A stretch of DNA of 64,000 nt from Lancefieldella sp. Marseille-Q7238. GTDB lineage: Bacteria; Actinomycetota; Coriobacteriia; Coriobacteriales; Atopobiaceae. The number at the start of each line of letters is the position of its first letter. The first letter of the stretch is position 1. This document shows positions 51,078 to 60,963 of the stretch, piece by piece. Both the position numbers and the translations under genes were made by a program. Location: positions 624,530-688,529 of the forward strand of contig NZ_OX424407.1 in NCBI RefSeq assembly GCF_949152215.1, given 5' to 3'. Below the pieces are notes generated by a model. It made no database searches, was not told the origin of the DNA, and worked only from the letters and a program-made list of their open reading frames with translations.

Positions 51078-52018
51078 TATGAAACGCCACCCATGCTCAC
51101 ACGACGCAACCATTCGTAACACATAACGGTCGTAGCCTGTGCCACGTTCAGCGATTCAATCTTTCCACGCTGCGGAAGCTTACAGGTGAAGTCGCATGTT
51201 TCAAGCACGAGGCGAGAAATGCCTGTACCCTCGGAACCCATCACGAGCGCAAGGCGGCCGCCCAAGGGTGCGCCCCACACATCGTCCGTGGCATGCTCAG
51301 TAGCGCCACATGTCCAAAATCCTGCGGATTTCAGTTCTTCAAGCGCTCGTGATACGTTAGAAACCCGCGCTATCGGCACATGCAAAACAGCACCGGCAGA
51401 GGTTTTGTATGCTCCTACGCCTACCTGAGCAGCACGTGCATTGGCAATCACCACCCCTGCAGCACCAACTACCTCAGCAGATCGGACAATAGCGCCAAAG
51501 TTACCTTCATCGGTCACATGGTCGAGCACCACTACCAGCGCGTCTTTTGAACCCGCTTTCTCAAGAATATCGGAAAGTTCCGCGTATTCAAAGGGTCGGG
51601 TCCGCACAATAACACCCTGATGAGCGCCATGACTTGAAAGGGCGTCCAAAACCTGCCGAGGCACCCGCTCAACAGGAACGCCTTCGGATGAGAACTGTTT
51701 GGCAAGCGTTTCAATCTCTTGATCACGCTCGCCAGACGCAACCTGCACCAGCGCATTCTTAAGCGGAATGTTTAAGGCAAGCGCCTCTGCGACTGCACGG
51801 CGACCCTCAATCAAATCGGAAACGCTCCGTTGGCGAGAAGGACGGGGGGCGCCGCTCAGAGCGCCTTTACCGCCGCGACTGGCACCACGGCCAGCCCGAC
51901 TGCCCCGTGCTGAGTTGTCATGGTCATGTTCACGGCCACTGCGTCGATCTTTCGGCCCAAACGCCTCGTTCCAGCTAACACGCTTCTTACCTTTGTTCGA
52001 TTTCTGTTGACGCGCCAT
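51077..52018 (-). CDS. rlmB: 23S rRNA 2'-O-methyltransferase, RlmB/TrmH (SpoU) family
   Basis: A 313-residue SPOUT methyltransferase that probably modifies a 23S rRNA guanosine. The first about 60 residues are a basic, Arg/Gly-rich extension. An L30-like substrate domain follows, then the SpoU motifs: NFGAIVRSAE (about 170), LVMGSEGTGI (about 255) and IESLNVAQATTV (about 285). It lies between cysS and the NYN gene, as in Bacillus. Confidence 0.92.
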   Translation of the reverse strand: MARQQKSNKGKKRVSWNEAFGPKDRRSGREHDHDNSARGSRAGRGASRGGKGALSGAPRPSRQRSVSDLIEGRRAVAEALALNIPLKNALVQVASGERDQEIETLAKQFSSEGVPVERVPRQVLDALSSHGAHQGVIVRTRPFEYAELSDILEKAGSKDALVVVLDHVTDEGNFGAIVRSAEVVGAAGVVIANARAAQVGVGAYKTSAGAVLHVPIARVSNVSRALEELKSAGFWTCGATEHATDDVWGAPLGGRLALVMGSEGTGISRLVLETCDFTCKLPQRGKIESLNVAQATTVMCYEWLRRVSMGGVS

Positions 52019-52022
52019 ATGC

Positions 52023-53564
52023 TCAGTCCTTGTCGTGCGCTCGCTTCAAGCGCGCTCCCGAAGCTGTGTCTTCAATCAGAAGTCCCAGACCGGCAATGCC
52101 ATCACGGATGGCATCTGCAGCCGCCCAGTTCTTCTCAGCACGTGCGCTTTGGCGAGCAGAAAGAAGAGCTTCTGCCGCTTGCATGACGCTTTCCCCCTCA
52201 TAACCTGCTTGAGACTTTGCCAAATCAATAAGTTCATGAGGAAGTTCGTCGGACGCTTTGTCCGTGTTGACGCTAATTCCCAACACTCCAAAAAGTTCTG
52301 TCAACGTATCCGCAGCATGAATCGTCAATTTTGCGTTAATTGCATCGGCCGCATCGGCAAGATAGGTATTTGCAGCAGTAACCAGCGTGAACATCGCGGC
52401 AAGGGCTTCTGCCGTATTGAAATCATCCGCCATGGAACGCTCAAAGTTCTCGCGTGCAGTGCCAATGGCTGAGGTAAGCTCATTTTCGCAGTCAGATTGC
52501 TTGTGATTTTGTGCCGCATCTCCGGTATTGGCAGAGCCCCCAGCGTCAACAGAACGCTCAGTACTCTCGGCGTTTTTGGCGGCCCAGCGCAAATTAGCCA
52601 CACAGGTCTTCATACGCTCAAGCGTACCGACAGCACCGTCCAAGCGCTCGAAAGAAAAATCAAGCGGCGCACGGTAGTGCGTCTGAAGCATCAAAAGTCG
52701 GACCGCATCTGCTGAGTAGGAATCCAGCACCTCTTTGAGCGTATAGAAGTTGCCCAGGGACTTGGACATCTTCTCGCCCTCCACGCGAAGCATGCCCGCA
52801 TGCATCCAATAGTTTGCCAAGGGCTCATGCCAGCAGCAGCTTGCCTGAGCCGTTTCGTTTTCATGATGCGGAAACACGAGGTCTGCCCCACCGCCGTGGA
52901 TATCAATTGGCGTTCCAAGGTAGCGGTGAATTATGGCACAGCACTCAGAATGCCAGCCGGGACGTCCTTCTCCCCATGGACTCGGCCAGCTGGGTTCACC
53001 GGGCTTTGCGGCCTTCCAAAGGGCAAAATCAAACGGGTCGCGCTTCTCGGTATTGACCTCAACGCGCTCACCTGCACGCAGCTGATCCAGATCACGACCA
53101 GACAACACGCCATAATTGTGATCCGCTCGCACCGAGAAGTACACGTCTCCCGACGGCACTGCGTAAGCAAATCCCTGTTCAATGAGGGATTGGATCATCT
53201 CAACCATGGCATTGATCTCATGCGTGGCGCGCGGGCGAATATCGGGGTCAAGAATATTAAAACGATGCATTTGCTCAATGAAAGCGGCAGAGTATTCCTC
53301 TGCAACCTCCTGCGCTGTACGAGCCTGCTCAAGAGCACGATTGATAATCTTATCGTCAACGTCCGTCAAATTTTGTGCAAAGGTAACCTCGTATCCTGCA
53401 TGCATGAGGTACCGGCGTATTACATCAAACGACAAGAACGTGCGTGCATTACCGATATGTATCTGGTCATACACCGTAGGACCACAGACATACATCCGAA
53501 CTTTGCCCTCATCAATAGGTGTAAAAATCTCTTTGCGATGCGTCTGAGTATTGTAAACGAGCAT
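52023..53564 (-). CDS. cysS: Cysteinyl-tRNA synthetase
   Basis: Attaches cysteine to tRNA-Cys. The 513-residue class I enzyme has the HIGN motif (36-39), the first zinc cysteine Cys27, KMSKS (about 264-268) and the C-terminal anticodon-binding domain. ATG 53564 follows TAGGGAG; a GTG six bases earlier overlaps that site. A low-complexity stretch (about 325-360, Ser/Ala/Asn/Gln-rich) looks like a lineage-specific insertion. No T-box leader was recognised upstream. The mini-RNase III gene that follows cysS in Bacillus is absent. Confidence 0.97.
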   Translation of the reverse strand: MLVYNTQTHRKEIFTPIDEGKVRMYVCGPTVYDQIHIGNARTFLSFDVIRRYLMHAGYEVTFAQNLTDVDDKIINRALEQARTAQEVAEEYSAAFIEQMHRFNILDPDIRPRATHEINAMVEMIQSLIEQGFAYAVPSGDVYFSVRADHNYGVLSGRDLDQLRAGERVEVNTEKRDPFDFALWKAAKPGEPSWPSPWGEGRPGWHSECCAIIHRYLGTPIDIHGGGADLVFPHHENETAQASCCWHEPLANYWMHAGMLRVEGEKMSKSLGNFYTLKEVLDSYSADAVRLLMLQTHYRAPLDFSFERLDGAVGTLERMKTCVANLRWAAKNAESTERSVDAGGSANTGDAAQNHKQSDCENELTSAIGTARENFERSMADDFNTAEALAAMFTLVTAANTYLADAADAINAKLTIHAADTLTELFGVLGISVNTDKASDELPHELIDLAKSQAGYEGESVMQAAEALLSARQSARAEKNWAAADAIRDGIAGLGLLIEDTASGARLKRAHDKD

Positions 53565-53994
53565 GTACACTCCCTATTTGAAAAAGACTTCATTCAAAAT
53601 TTCATTTGTCTTTGTATGAATTAGAAAAGCACGAAAAAACGATACTATAGTATGATGCTACTCACAAGATTTGAAATTTAATACAAAAAGATAGTAAGCA
53701 CAATACCACTCGGCCGATAGTAACATTATCGAAATACACACTTCTTATCTGCGTATTTACTACTTATTTTTAAATCGTTTCACAAAATCGGTACCGTTCA
53801 CGTAATACCTCTTTTGTATTCTTTCCAACGGAAATAATAGAGGTGTAGTTTTTAGACAGCAAATGAATCATATTGCTTTACTAAGTCCCTAAATTAAGGT
53901 TCTCGCACTTGATGTAACCCGGGACTGAAAGTGCAGACTCAACATAGGATTCGTTTGAAGATCTGCACAGTAACGATTGAGGGTACAAAAGACT
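53565..53994. other. AT-rich region between cysS and the ABC exporter
   Basis: About 430 bases with distinctly lower GC than the surroundings. It must contain divergent promoters. A 12-base palindrome ATACTATAGTAT (about 53642-53653) provides a TATAGT -10-like element for cysS. In front of the exporter, GCACTT (53905-53910) and AAGTGC (53929-53934) form an inverted repeat that could be an operator or hairpin. No small peptide gene was convincing. Confidence 0.5.
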
Positions 53995-55641
53995 ATGCGT
54001 AAGTTAATTCTATATTGCTGGAATTCAATAAAGAACAAAGCAACGTATACAGGATATATGGCTCTAAAGTTGCTTAAAGCCCTTACAGATGCGTCCCTTC
54101 CTTTTATTACCGGGTGGGTTATTAATCTACTTGTTGCCCAAACGAGCTTCTACGAAACTTTTGTTCCCTGTGCCCTCATTGCTTTTTTGGGAGTATTGTC
54201 AGCTCTTTTGGAATACTTTTCTGACCTTATATATACCTATCTACAGTCAGACTCATCATTTGTGCTAGAAGCTGATGCTATTAAAAGGATACAGTACACG
54301 AGGCAAGACTTTTTCTCTTCCTATGATCCTGCTTACTATCATCGCAGTGTTAACAACGATGCAAGTACCATATCAATTTTCTTTTTAATATCCGGTTCGC
54401 AAGTCATAACAAGCACAGTAACTGTTGTGGTCATTATTGGAATAGTTGCCTCAATCAATATCCTTCTCGCCTTCGTTTGTTGTCTTCTGACGCTTTCAGT
54501 GGGATTTGTATACAGTTATTTCCATAATGAGATTTTTAAAAAGAACTATGAGTGCAAAGAAGAGCTTTCTAAATATGCTTCCTGTGAGTTCAGCCAATTT
54601 AGCCAAGTTGATTTCATTAGGCGCCATGTATTATTTAGCCACTTCGCCCATGCACTCAAGGAAACCTATCAAAAACTTCGCGCCGCTGTTTACAGCAGCA
54701 ATAAGTTGATTGCAAAAGTCAAAGCCCAAAATGGTGCATTAACCGCCTTTTGCCAAGCAATACTGTTTGCACTAGGAGTCTACCAAATTTCTATAGGGAA
54801 TATGCAGGTAGGATATCTTGCTACTATAGCCAGCTACTATTCAATGCTTACCTCTGCCGCAATGTATTTCACGGAATTCGGTCTTGAATATCAGAGCAGC
54901 CTCGTGAGCTACGAGCGTCTTATGAAAATTTCCACACTGCCAACAGAACCAAACGGAATGCAGGTACTTGATACTAAGATCGAATCTCTTGTTTGTACAG
55001 ACGTAAGCTTTACCTATCCCAATAATACAAAGCCAGTTCTTACCAAAACAAACGCTGCCTTTGAACCGGGAAAATTATATGCACTCACGGGTCACAATGG
55101 CTGTGGAAAATCTACTCTACTTAAACTTATAGATGCTGAATGGAGCGGACTATACGATGGAGCAATAGATTACAATTCGACCGAACTAAGTAAGCTTGAT
55201 CATTATGTACTCAGAGAGGACATAGTTGGATTCACCGAGCAAGAACCGATGATTCTTGAAGATACAATCTGGAATAATCTTACGCTTCTTTGCAAAGATG
55301 AGCCCTCTAAAGAGAAGGTCGTGAGCCTTGTTGAGCAGTTAAATCTCAATCATCTGATAGATTCTGCTCCTCAGGGATTTAATACGATACTTGATGATTC
55401 CCATCCAAGTCTTTCAGGTGGCGAGAAACAAAAAGTTGCCATTATTCGTATGATATTGAAGAACCCACAGGTAATGCTCCTTGATGAACCAACTTCGGCT
55501 TTGGATAAAAAGAGCATAGGGCAGCTTATTTCGTTACTCAATAATCTCAAACAAAATCATATCGTTATCGTAGTTACACATGATCAAAGGCTACTAGATT
55601 CTTGTGATTCCATTGTTGAGTTTCCTGTGAAGAAAGCTTAA
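53995..55641 (+). CDS. ABC exporter, fused membrane and ATPase domains
   Basis: A 548-residue half-transporter of the type I exporter family. Up to six transmembrane segments occupy about 15-300, and the ATPase domain about 325-548: Walker A GHNGCGKST (about 365), signature LSGGEKQ (about 473), Walker B MLLDEPTSALD (about 495) and VTHD (about 527). ATG 53995 has GAGGG upstream. Base composition is clearly more AT-rich than its neighbours and it is on the opposite strand, so it was probably acquired. No protease domain or adjacent precursor peptide is visible. Substrate unknown: a peptide, lipid or drug. Its stop overlaps the ispF stop (TTAA). Confidence 0.88.
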   Translation: MRKLILYCWNSIKNKATYTGYMALKLLKALTDASLPFITGWVINLLVAQTSFYETFVPCALIAFLGVLSALLEYFSDLIYTYLQSDSSFVLEADAIKRIQYTRQDFFSSYDPAYYHRSVNNDASTISIFFLISGSQVITSTVTVVVIIGIVASINILLAFVCCLLTLSVGFVYSYFHNEIFKKNYECKEELSKYASCEFSQFSQVDFIRRHVLFSHFAHALKETYQKLRAAVYSSNKLIAKVKAQNGALTAFCQAILFALGVYQISIGNMQVGYLATIASYYSMLTSAAMYFTEFGLEYQSSLVSYERLMKISTLPTEPNGMQVLDTKIESLVCTDVSFTYPNNTKPVLTKTNAAFEPGKLYALTGHNGCGKSTLLKLIDAEWSGLYDGAIDYNSTELSKLDHYVLREDIVGFTEQEPMILEDTIWNNLTLLCKDEPSKEKVVSLVEQLNLNHLIDSAPQGFNTILDDSHPSLSGGEKQKVAIIRMILKNPQVMLLDEPTSALDKKSIGQLISLLNNLKQNHIVIVVTHDQRLLDSCDSIVEFPVKKA

Positions 55642-56114
55642 GACTCCAAAATCACAACTGCCCAGGCGGCGATTCCCTCGCCTGCGCCGACAAAACCAAG
55701 CCCTTCGGTGGTGGTGGCCTTCACACCCACACACGCCTTGGATACCTCCAAAGCCTCAGCCATCCGCGAACGCATGGCATCACGATATGGCATAAGCTTT
55801 GGTGCCTGAGCAGCGACTGTACAGTCGCAATCCACAATATGATAGCCTGCTTTTCTCACCCGCCGGGCAACAGCAGCGAGAAGATCCATGGAATCCGCAC
55901 CCGCATACGCGGGGTCGCTGTCAGGAAAAAGCTGGCCGATATCACTCTCACGAAGTGCTCCCAAAAGCGCGTCCATCAGAGCGTGCGCAAGGACATCTGC
56001 ATCCGAATGACCCAAAAGTCCCCGCTCAAAGGGTATCTCTACACCGCCCAGCACGAGCTTTCGCTCCGGCACAAGTCGATGCACATCATATCCGTGTCCA
56101 ATGTGAAGTGCCAC
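55638..56114 (-). CDS. ispF: 2-C-methyl-D-erythritol 2,4-cyclodiphosphate synthase
   Basis: Fifth enzyme of the MEP isoprenoid pathway. The 158-residue protein has metal ligands Asp10 and His12 in GHGYDVHRL and a third histidine in LLGHSDADVLAHAL. GTG 56114 lies one base after the ispD stop and seven bases after GGGGAGG; a longer frame upstream overlaps ispD. It converges on the ABC exporter, the two stop codons sharing bases. Confidence 0.95.
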   Translation of the reverse strand: MALHIGHGYDVHRLVPERKLVLGGVEIPFERGLLGHSDADVLAHALMDALLGALRESDIGQLFPDSDPAYAGADSMDLLAAVARRVRKAGYHIVDCDCTVAAQAPKLMPYRDAMRSRMAEALEVSKACVGVKATTTEGLGFVGAGEGIAAWAVVILES

Positions 56115-56115
56115 C

Positions 56116-56925
56116 TTATGCCTCCCCGCCGTCAAACAAAATACAGGAGTCGGCACCATCCATGAGATGCTTGCCGAGAAGCGCTTCACAGATGGTAAGG
56201 TCAGAAGGATAGGTTACCTTGATGTTGTCATTTGATGACTCCACCACTTCAACCACGCCACCCAAATGCTCAACAAGCGAAGAATCATCCGTTGCCGCTA
56301 TCCGTTCTTGAAGAGCTCTTTCATGGGCTTCAATCAAAATCTTCTTGCGAAAAACCTGCGGTGTTTGAGCAGCCCACAAAAACGAACGGTCAGGCGTACT
56401 TACAATGGTAGAACCTTCAACGCGCTTGAGCGTATCCACGGCACGAGTCGCACAAATAGCTCCTGCAAGAGCAGCATCTGAGCGCACGCGAGAAATAACG
56501 CGTTCAATGGTCTCCACTTCAATGAGCGGACGTACCGCATCGTGTACGGCCACCAAATCAAAGCCGCGTGGAGTTGCCTTAAGCGCAGAATATACCGATG
56601 CTTGGCGCGTCTTTCCTGATGCAGCAAAGGTAATTGGCTTATGCAGCTTAAGGCCTGAAAGCACTGACTCTCGCACGGCATCCACTTTTTCCGGAGAACA
56701 TGCAATGACCACGTACGCAATACTCGGCGCATGATCAAACGCCAAAATGGACCAGCTCATCAAAGGCAGTCCGCAAAGGTCAATGAACTGTTTACCACCC
56801 GGATAGCCAAAGCGCTCACCGATACCGCCGGCAACAATCACGGCCACGGTATCGGGGCCATTGTTCTTCTCGACAACTTGGGCGCAAGAATTCTTGGTTT
56901 GTGTGCAGGCGCCGGAAACTCTCAT
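56116..56925 (-). CDS. ispD: 2-C-methyl-D-erythritol 4-phosphate cytidylyltransferase
   Basis: Third enzyme of the MEP pathway, joining MEP and CTP. The 269-residue protein has the nucleotide-binding VIVAGGIGERFGYPGGKQF (about 29-47) and VHDAVRPLI in the middle. An N-terminal extension of about 25 residues precedes the fold. ATG 56925 overlaps the disA stop by four bases (ATGA). The pair ispD-ispF after disA is as in Bacillus. Confidence 0.94.
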   Translation of the reverse strand: MRVSGACTQTKNSCAQVVEKNNGPDTVAVIVAGGIGERFGYPGGKQFIDLCGLPLMSWSILAFDHAPSIAYVVIACSPEKVDAVRESVLSGLKLHKPITFAASGKTRQASVYSALKATPRGFDLVAVHDAVRPLIEVETIERVISRVRSDAALAGAICATRAVDTLKRVEGSTIVSTPDRSFLWAAQTPQVFRKKILIEAHERALQERIAATDDSSLVEHLGGVVEVVESSNDNIKVTYPSDLTICEALLGKHLMDGADSCILFDGGEA

Positions 56926-58001
56926 TCGGACTTCCCCCACATGCGGCGCAGCGCATTGGCCAGAGCGCCGGGATTTTCTATACCCAAATCACCAAGGCGG
57001 TTGGGATTGGTTTCAGCGACGTTCAGAAGCTCCTGCAAAGAATCGTATTCGTCAACGATCTTTGCTGCCATATCGTCTCTGACCATCGAGACACGCGAAA
57101 GCGTTCGAAGTCCCAAAGGAACCATAGCCGCATCGGTTGGAAGATCCTCGCTGTAGCCAAGAATATGGCCTACAACCTGAGATGATCTGAGCTCCGTGTT
57201 CTCTGTTTCATGGAACGCACGGCGTATCGTCCGCGCGTTTTCAACCGAGGAGTCCTTAGCATAGTCACGAATCATAAGGTCATACGCTTCGTTCACACCG
57301 CCCAGGTATTCTTCACGCTGCATGGACGTTATCTTGCCCTCGGTACCAAGCTCAAGAATACGCGCATCGAGCTGCTCCGCCACTTTCATGAGCACCTCAA
57401 AGAGATAAAATGTCTCGGCGACATCTCCAAGTGTTACATAATTGTCCAGCTCAAGAGCGGTAAGACGCAAAAGTTCACGGTCAAGCGCTTGGCGCGTGTT
57501 TTGCATGGCAACCGAAAGCTGGCTGACGGCCGTCATAATCGCAGGAACAGCCTTTAGTTGAATGGCGCGACCATCAACGTAAACCGTAATCAGTGAGCGA
57601 CGAGAAGAAACGGCCACCACAATCGATTTGGTCAGCAGGCTCATGCGAGCTGCTGTGCGATGCCTTGTGCCTGTTTCGGCAGTCGGCAGCGAGGCGTCCG
57701 GGTTCAGGTGAAAATTGGCGCGCACGATGCGGGTAAGGTCCTTATCGATGACCACGGCACCGTCCATCTTGCAGAGCTCAAACAGGCGGTTTGCGGTAAA
57801 TGAAACGTCCAGAGCGAAGCCGTCACTGCCCGCCGCAAGCACGTTCTCACGATCCCCCACGCAAATGAGAGCGCCGAGATGTCCCGCGAGAATCATGTCA
57901 AGCGCCATGCGCAGCGCCGTTCCCGGAGCGGTCATCTTGATAGCAAGCGCCTGCCGAGCGTCCGTATCATCAAGTGTTTGTGTAAGCTGTGAAGACTCCA
58001 T
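56922..58001 (-). CDS. disA: DNA integrity scanning protein, diadenylate cyclase DisA
   Basis: DisA scans DNA and makes cyclic di-AMP from two ATP. The 359-residue protein has the DAC domain with MDGAVVID (about 75-82, catalytic DGA) and GTRHRTAARMS (about 107-117, RHR), a helical spine, and a C-terminal helix-hairpin-helix DNA-binding domain. It follows clpC after 148 bases; the radA gene that usually lies between them in Bacillus is absent. Confidence 0.96.
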   Translation of the reverse strand: MESSQLTQTLDDTDARQALAIKMTAPGTALRMALDMILAGHLGALICVGDRENVLAAGSDGFALDVSFTANRLFELCKMDGAVVIDKDLTRIVRANFHLNPDASLPTAETGTRHRTAARMSLLTKSIVVAVSSRRSLITVYVDGRAIQLKAVPAIMTAVSQLSVAMQNTRQALDRELLRLTALELDNYVTLGDVAETFYLFEVLMKVAEQLDARILELGTEGKITSMQREEYLGGVNEAYDLMIRDYAKDSSVENARTIRRAFHETENTELRSSQVVGHILGYSEDLPTDAAMVPLGLRTLSRVSMVRDDMAAKIVDEYDSLQELLNVAETNPNRLGDLGIENPGALANALRRMWGKSE

Positions 58002-58017
58002 AACGCTCTCCCGTATG

Positions 58018-58040
58018 AAAGCCGGCTCCGAAGAGCCGGC
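58018..58040 (-). terminator. Hairpin in the clpC-disA gap
   Basis: GCCGGCTC pairs with GAGCCGGC around a four-base loop, followed by TTTC in the transcript. It lies just 17 bases before the disA start, so it may end clpC transcripts or act as a leader attenuator for disA. Confidence 0.6.
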
Positions 58041-58149
58041 AGTCCGTTACAGTAAAGTATACGGGTTTTTATCAATCACGCCGCGAGAAGTGCAAGCCGC
58101 TTAGACATCAGGTTCTTCTCGCCCCGTCAAAGCGCTTCTCGCCGTATGT
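58041..58149 (-). promoter_or_regulatory. clpC-disA intergenic region
   Basis: It contains three copies of the recurrent GCGAGAAG word (58083-58090, and as complement at 58115-58122 and 58135-58142). A -10-like TATACT near 58057-58062 and TTGATA near 58070 may provide a disA promoter, but spacing is not ideal. Confidence 0.45.
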
Positions 58150-60771
58150 TTAGTCGGCAGACGATGCCAGACCGGAACCTTGCGCAGGCGTCTTTGGCTC
58201 GGGCATTGCAGGAAGGTTGAACGTATCCTCAACGCGCGCCATGCTTTCACGCTTGCGCGGCGCGGGAATCTCTCCTTTGGTCTTCACAAACGAGAGGCTT
58301 TCCCCCGTATCGTCCACATCAACCAGTACGATATCGCCGGCCTGCCACTTTCCTTCAAGCAGCTCTTCTGAAAGAGGGTCTTCAATCATTGCCTGAATGG
58401 CGCGGCGAAGCGGACGAGCTCCATAGACGGGGTCGGTTCCGTTTTTAGCGATAAGGTCCGCAGCGGCATCGGTAAGCTCAATGGACATGCCGTTCGCAAT
58501 CAAACGATCGCGGAGCTCAAGAACCATCAGGTCAACAATGCTACGAAGCTGTTCTTTCGTAAGCGACTTAAAGACCACGATCTCGTCCACGCGGTTCAAA
58601 AACTCAGGACGGAAACTACGCTTGAGCTCACTCATCACGCGACTTGAAATCTCTTTATCGGAAAGACCACCGGAGCCTTCAGCCGAGAAACCCATGGTGT
58701 TGGTCTTTGCGATTTCTCGCGCGCCGATGTTGGACGTCATGATAACGACCGTGTTAGAAAAGTCCACATGGCGGCCTTGACCATCCGTCAGACGACCCTC
58801 GTCCAAAATCTGGAGCAGTACATTGAACACATCGGGATGAGCCTTTTCAATCTCGTCAAAAAGGAGAACGGAGTACGGACGACGACGCACCGCTTTAGTA
58901 AGTTCGCCGCCTTCGTCGTATCCCACATATCCTGGAGGCGCGCCCACGAGCTTAGCCACGGTATGGCGCTCCATATATTCAGACATATCAAAGGATATGA
59001 GCGTATCCTCGCTACCGAAGAGGAACTCCGCCAGCGATTTTGCAAGCTCCGTCTTGCCAACGCCCGATGGCCCCAAGAAGATGAACGAACCGCCGGGACG
59101 GCGCGGATCCTTGAGCGGACTGCGGGAACGCCTGATTGCCTTGGCAACCTTTGCCACGGCTTCTTCCTGACCAATAACGCGCTTGTGCAGGATATCTTCC
59201 GTGCGCAGCAGGCGCGAAGCTTCGGTTTCAGTCAAGCTCGACACCGGAACGCCTGTGATGCTGGAGACTACTTTGGCTATATCATCTTCATCAACGGTTA
59301 CGATATGCTCATCAAGCTCCGCACGCCAATTCTTCTCAAGTTCGTCACGTTGAGCGAGAAGTTTTTTTTCTTCATCGCGGAGCTGCGCTGCGCGTTCAAA
59401 TTCCTGAACGGAAGCGGCTTTTGCCTTGTCTTTGCTCACGCGCTCAAGATCGGCGTCTACCTGAGCAATTTCAGGCGGCAGCGACATCTTGTGAATGCGG
59501 GCGCGGGCGCCAGCCTCATCCAAGACATCAATAGCTTTATCAGGCAGGAAACGATCTTGAATGTAGCGATGGGAAAGCATGACCGCCGCATTGATAGCGG
59601 CTTCGGTATAGCGCACATGGTGATGCTTCTCATAACGATCCTGCAGACCGTAGATGATGCTGATGGTGTCGTCCGTACTCGGCTCACCGATGTTCACAGG
59701 TTGGAAACGGCGCTCGAAGGCCGCGTCCTTCTCGATATGCTTGCGATATTCTTCCGCTGTAGTTGCGCCTATGACCTGAATCTCTCCGCGCGAAAGAGGC
59801 GGCTTCAGAATTGAAGCAGCATCAATGGAGCCTTCCGCTGAACCGGCACCGATAACGGTATGAATCTCATCTATAAAGAGAATGTCGTTTTGAGATTGCT
59901 CCAGCTCCGCGACGACCTTCTTCATGCGGTCCTCAAACTCACCGCGATATTTGGAGCCTGCTACGAGACTGGCAAGGTCAAGCGTCCATACCTGCTTACC
60001 ACGAAGAATATCTGGCACATTACCTGAAGCGATAAGCTGCGCTAACCCTTCAACAATGGCCGTCTTGCCTACTCCCGGGTCGCCAAGGATAAGCGGATTG
60101 TTCTTTTGGCGGCGCGCCAACACCTGCATAACGCGCTCAATCTCGCGGTCGCGGCCGATTACGGGATCAAGCTTTTCGTCTGACGCAAGTTTGGTCAAGT
60201 TGCGGCCAAACTGTTCAAGCATAGAACCATCACCGGAACTGGAAGTAGCACGCTGGGGTCCTCCAACGGGCATGCCAAAAATGCTCGGATCCATGCGAAC
60301 ATCTTGTATGGCCGGACCTGACCCGTCAGGTGCGCCGGACTCAATCAGATTTTCAACGGCGGTACGCACGGCATCACCAGAAACGCCCATCGTACGCAGG
60401 GCGTCCATAGCGCGGCCGTTGCCCTCGGATACGATGCCTAAAAGAAGGTGCTCGGTGCCGATATAGGTTTGCCCATGCGTCATGGTCTCACGATACGCGT
60501 CTTCAAGTACGCGTTTAGTGCGCGGAGTAAAGGGAATGTGTCCTCCGGGAACAGGATCGCCCGAACCTGTGGTCAGCTCTTTTACCGTTGCAAGGGTCTC
60601 CTCGTACGTCACGTCAAGCTTGGCGAGCGCTTGAGCCGCAATACCCTCACCCTCTTTTATCAGAGCAAGAAGCAGGTGCTCCGTACCAACATACAGCTGG
60701 TCAAGATTGCGCGCCTCATCTTGCGCAAGACTCATGACCTTACGGGCTTTGTCTGTGAATTTATCAAACAT
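58150..60771 (-). CDS. clpC: ATP-dependent Clp protease ATPase ClpC
   Basis: An AAA+ unfoldase that feeds proteins to ClpP. The 873-residue protein has two N-terminal Clp repeats (1-145), first AAA domain with GDPGVGKT (about 228), a middle region with the UVR-type pair helix ([17 protein letters not shown], about 455), second AAA domain with [10 protein letters not shown] (about 570) and a C-terminal D2-small domain. A glycine/serine-rich linker occurs at about 155-190. No ctsR or mcs gene is next to it. Confidence 0.97.
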   Translation of the reverse strand: MFDKFTDKARKVMSLAQDEARNLDQLYVGTEHLLLALIKEGEGIAAQALAKLDVTYEETLATVKELTTGSGDPVPGGHIPFTPRTKRVLEDAYRETMTHGQTYIGTEHLLLGIVSEGNGRAMDALRTMGVSGDAVRTAVENLIESGAPDGSGPAIQDVRMDPSIFGMPVGGPQRATSSSGDGSMLEQFGRNLTKLASDEKLDPVIGRDREIERVMQVLARRQKNNPLILGDPGVGKTAIVEGLAQLIASGNVPDILRGKQVWTLDLASLVAGSKYRGEFEDRMKKVVAELEQSQNDILFIDEIHTVIGAGSAEGSIDAASILKPPLSRGEIQVIGATTAEEYRKHIEKDAAFERRFQPVNIGEPSTDDTISIIYGLQDRYEKHHHVRYTEAAINAAVMLSHRYIQDRFLPDKAIDVLDEAGARARIHKMSLPPEIAQVDADLERVSKDKAKAASVQEFERAAQLRDEEKKLLAQRDELEKNWRAELDEHIVTVDEDDIAKVVSSITGVPVSSLTETEASRLLRTEDILHKRVIGQEEAVAKVAKAIRRSRSPLKDPRRPGGSFIFLGPSGVGKTELAKSLAEFLFGSEDTLISFDMSEYMERHTVAKLVGAPPGYVGYDEGGELTKAVRRRPYSVLLFDEIEKAHPDVFNVLLQILDEGRLTDGQGRHVDFSNTVVIMTSNIGAREIAKTNTMGFSAEGSGGLSDKEISSRVMSELKRSFRPEFLNRVDEIVVFKSLTKEQLRSIVDLMVLELRDRLIANGMSIELTDAAADLIAKNGTDPVYGARPLRRAIQAMIEDPLSEELLEGKWQAGDIVLVDVDDTGESLSFVKTKGEIPAPRKRESMARVEDTFNLPAMPEPKTPAQGSGLASSAD

Positions 60772-60963
60772 TGCAGATAAACCTCTCTGTCGCTTTTCGG
60801 AGGTTTATGTACCCAGTATCGTCGGATGCAAACATAGCGCCGGTTGTCGGGTCAGGTTAGGTCAGTTCCACTTCCTGATATCCCATACGCTTCAGCTTCT
60901 GTTGTAGTTTCTGTTTCAGTTCTGCGCACATTGAGCTTCTACTTCAGTCCTGCGCACATTGGC
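60772..60963 (-). promoter_or_regulatory. Upstream region of clpC
   Basis: About 190 bases hold the clpC promoter. An imperfect direct repeat (TTCTGCGCACATTG near 60923-60936 and TCCTGCGCACATTG near 60948-60961) lies 25 bases apart and could be a regulator site. No CtsR heptad or HAIR element was recognised. Confidence 0.45.

Noticed and set aside
53565-53994. T-box riboswitch upstream of cysS
   Set aside because: No T-box bulge sequence, antiterminator or specifier stem could be found in the AT-rich leader.
58002-58149. Cyclic di-AMP (ydaO-type) riboswitch upstream of disA
   Set aside because: The gap is too short and lacks the conserved motifs; only a simple hairpin is present.
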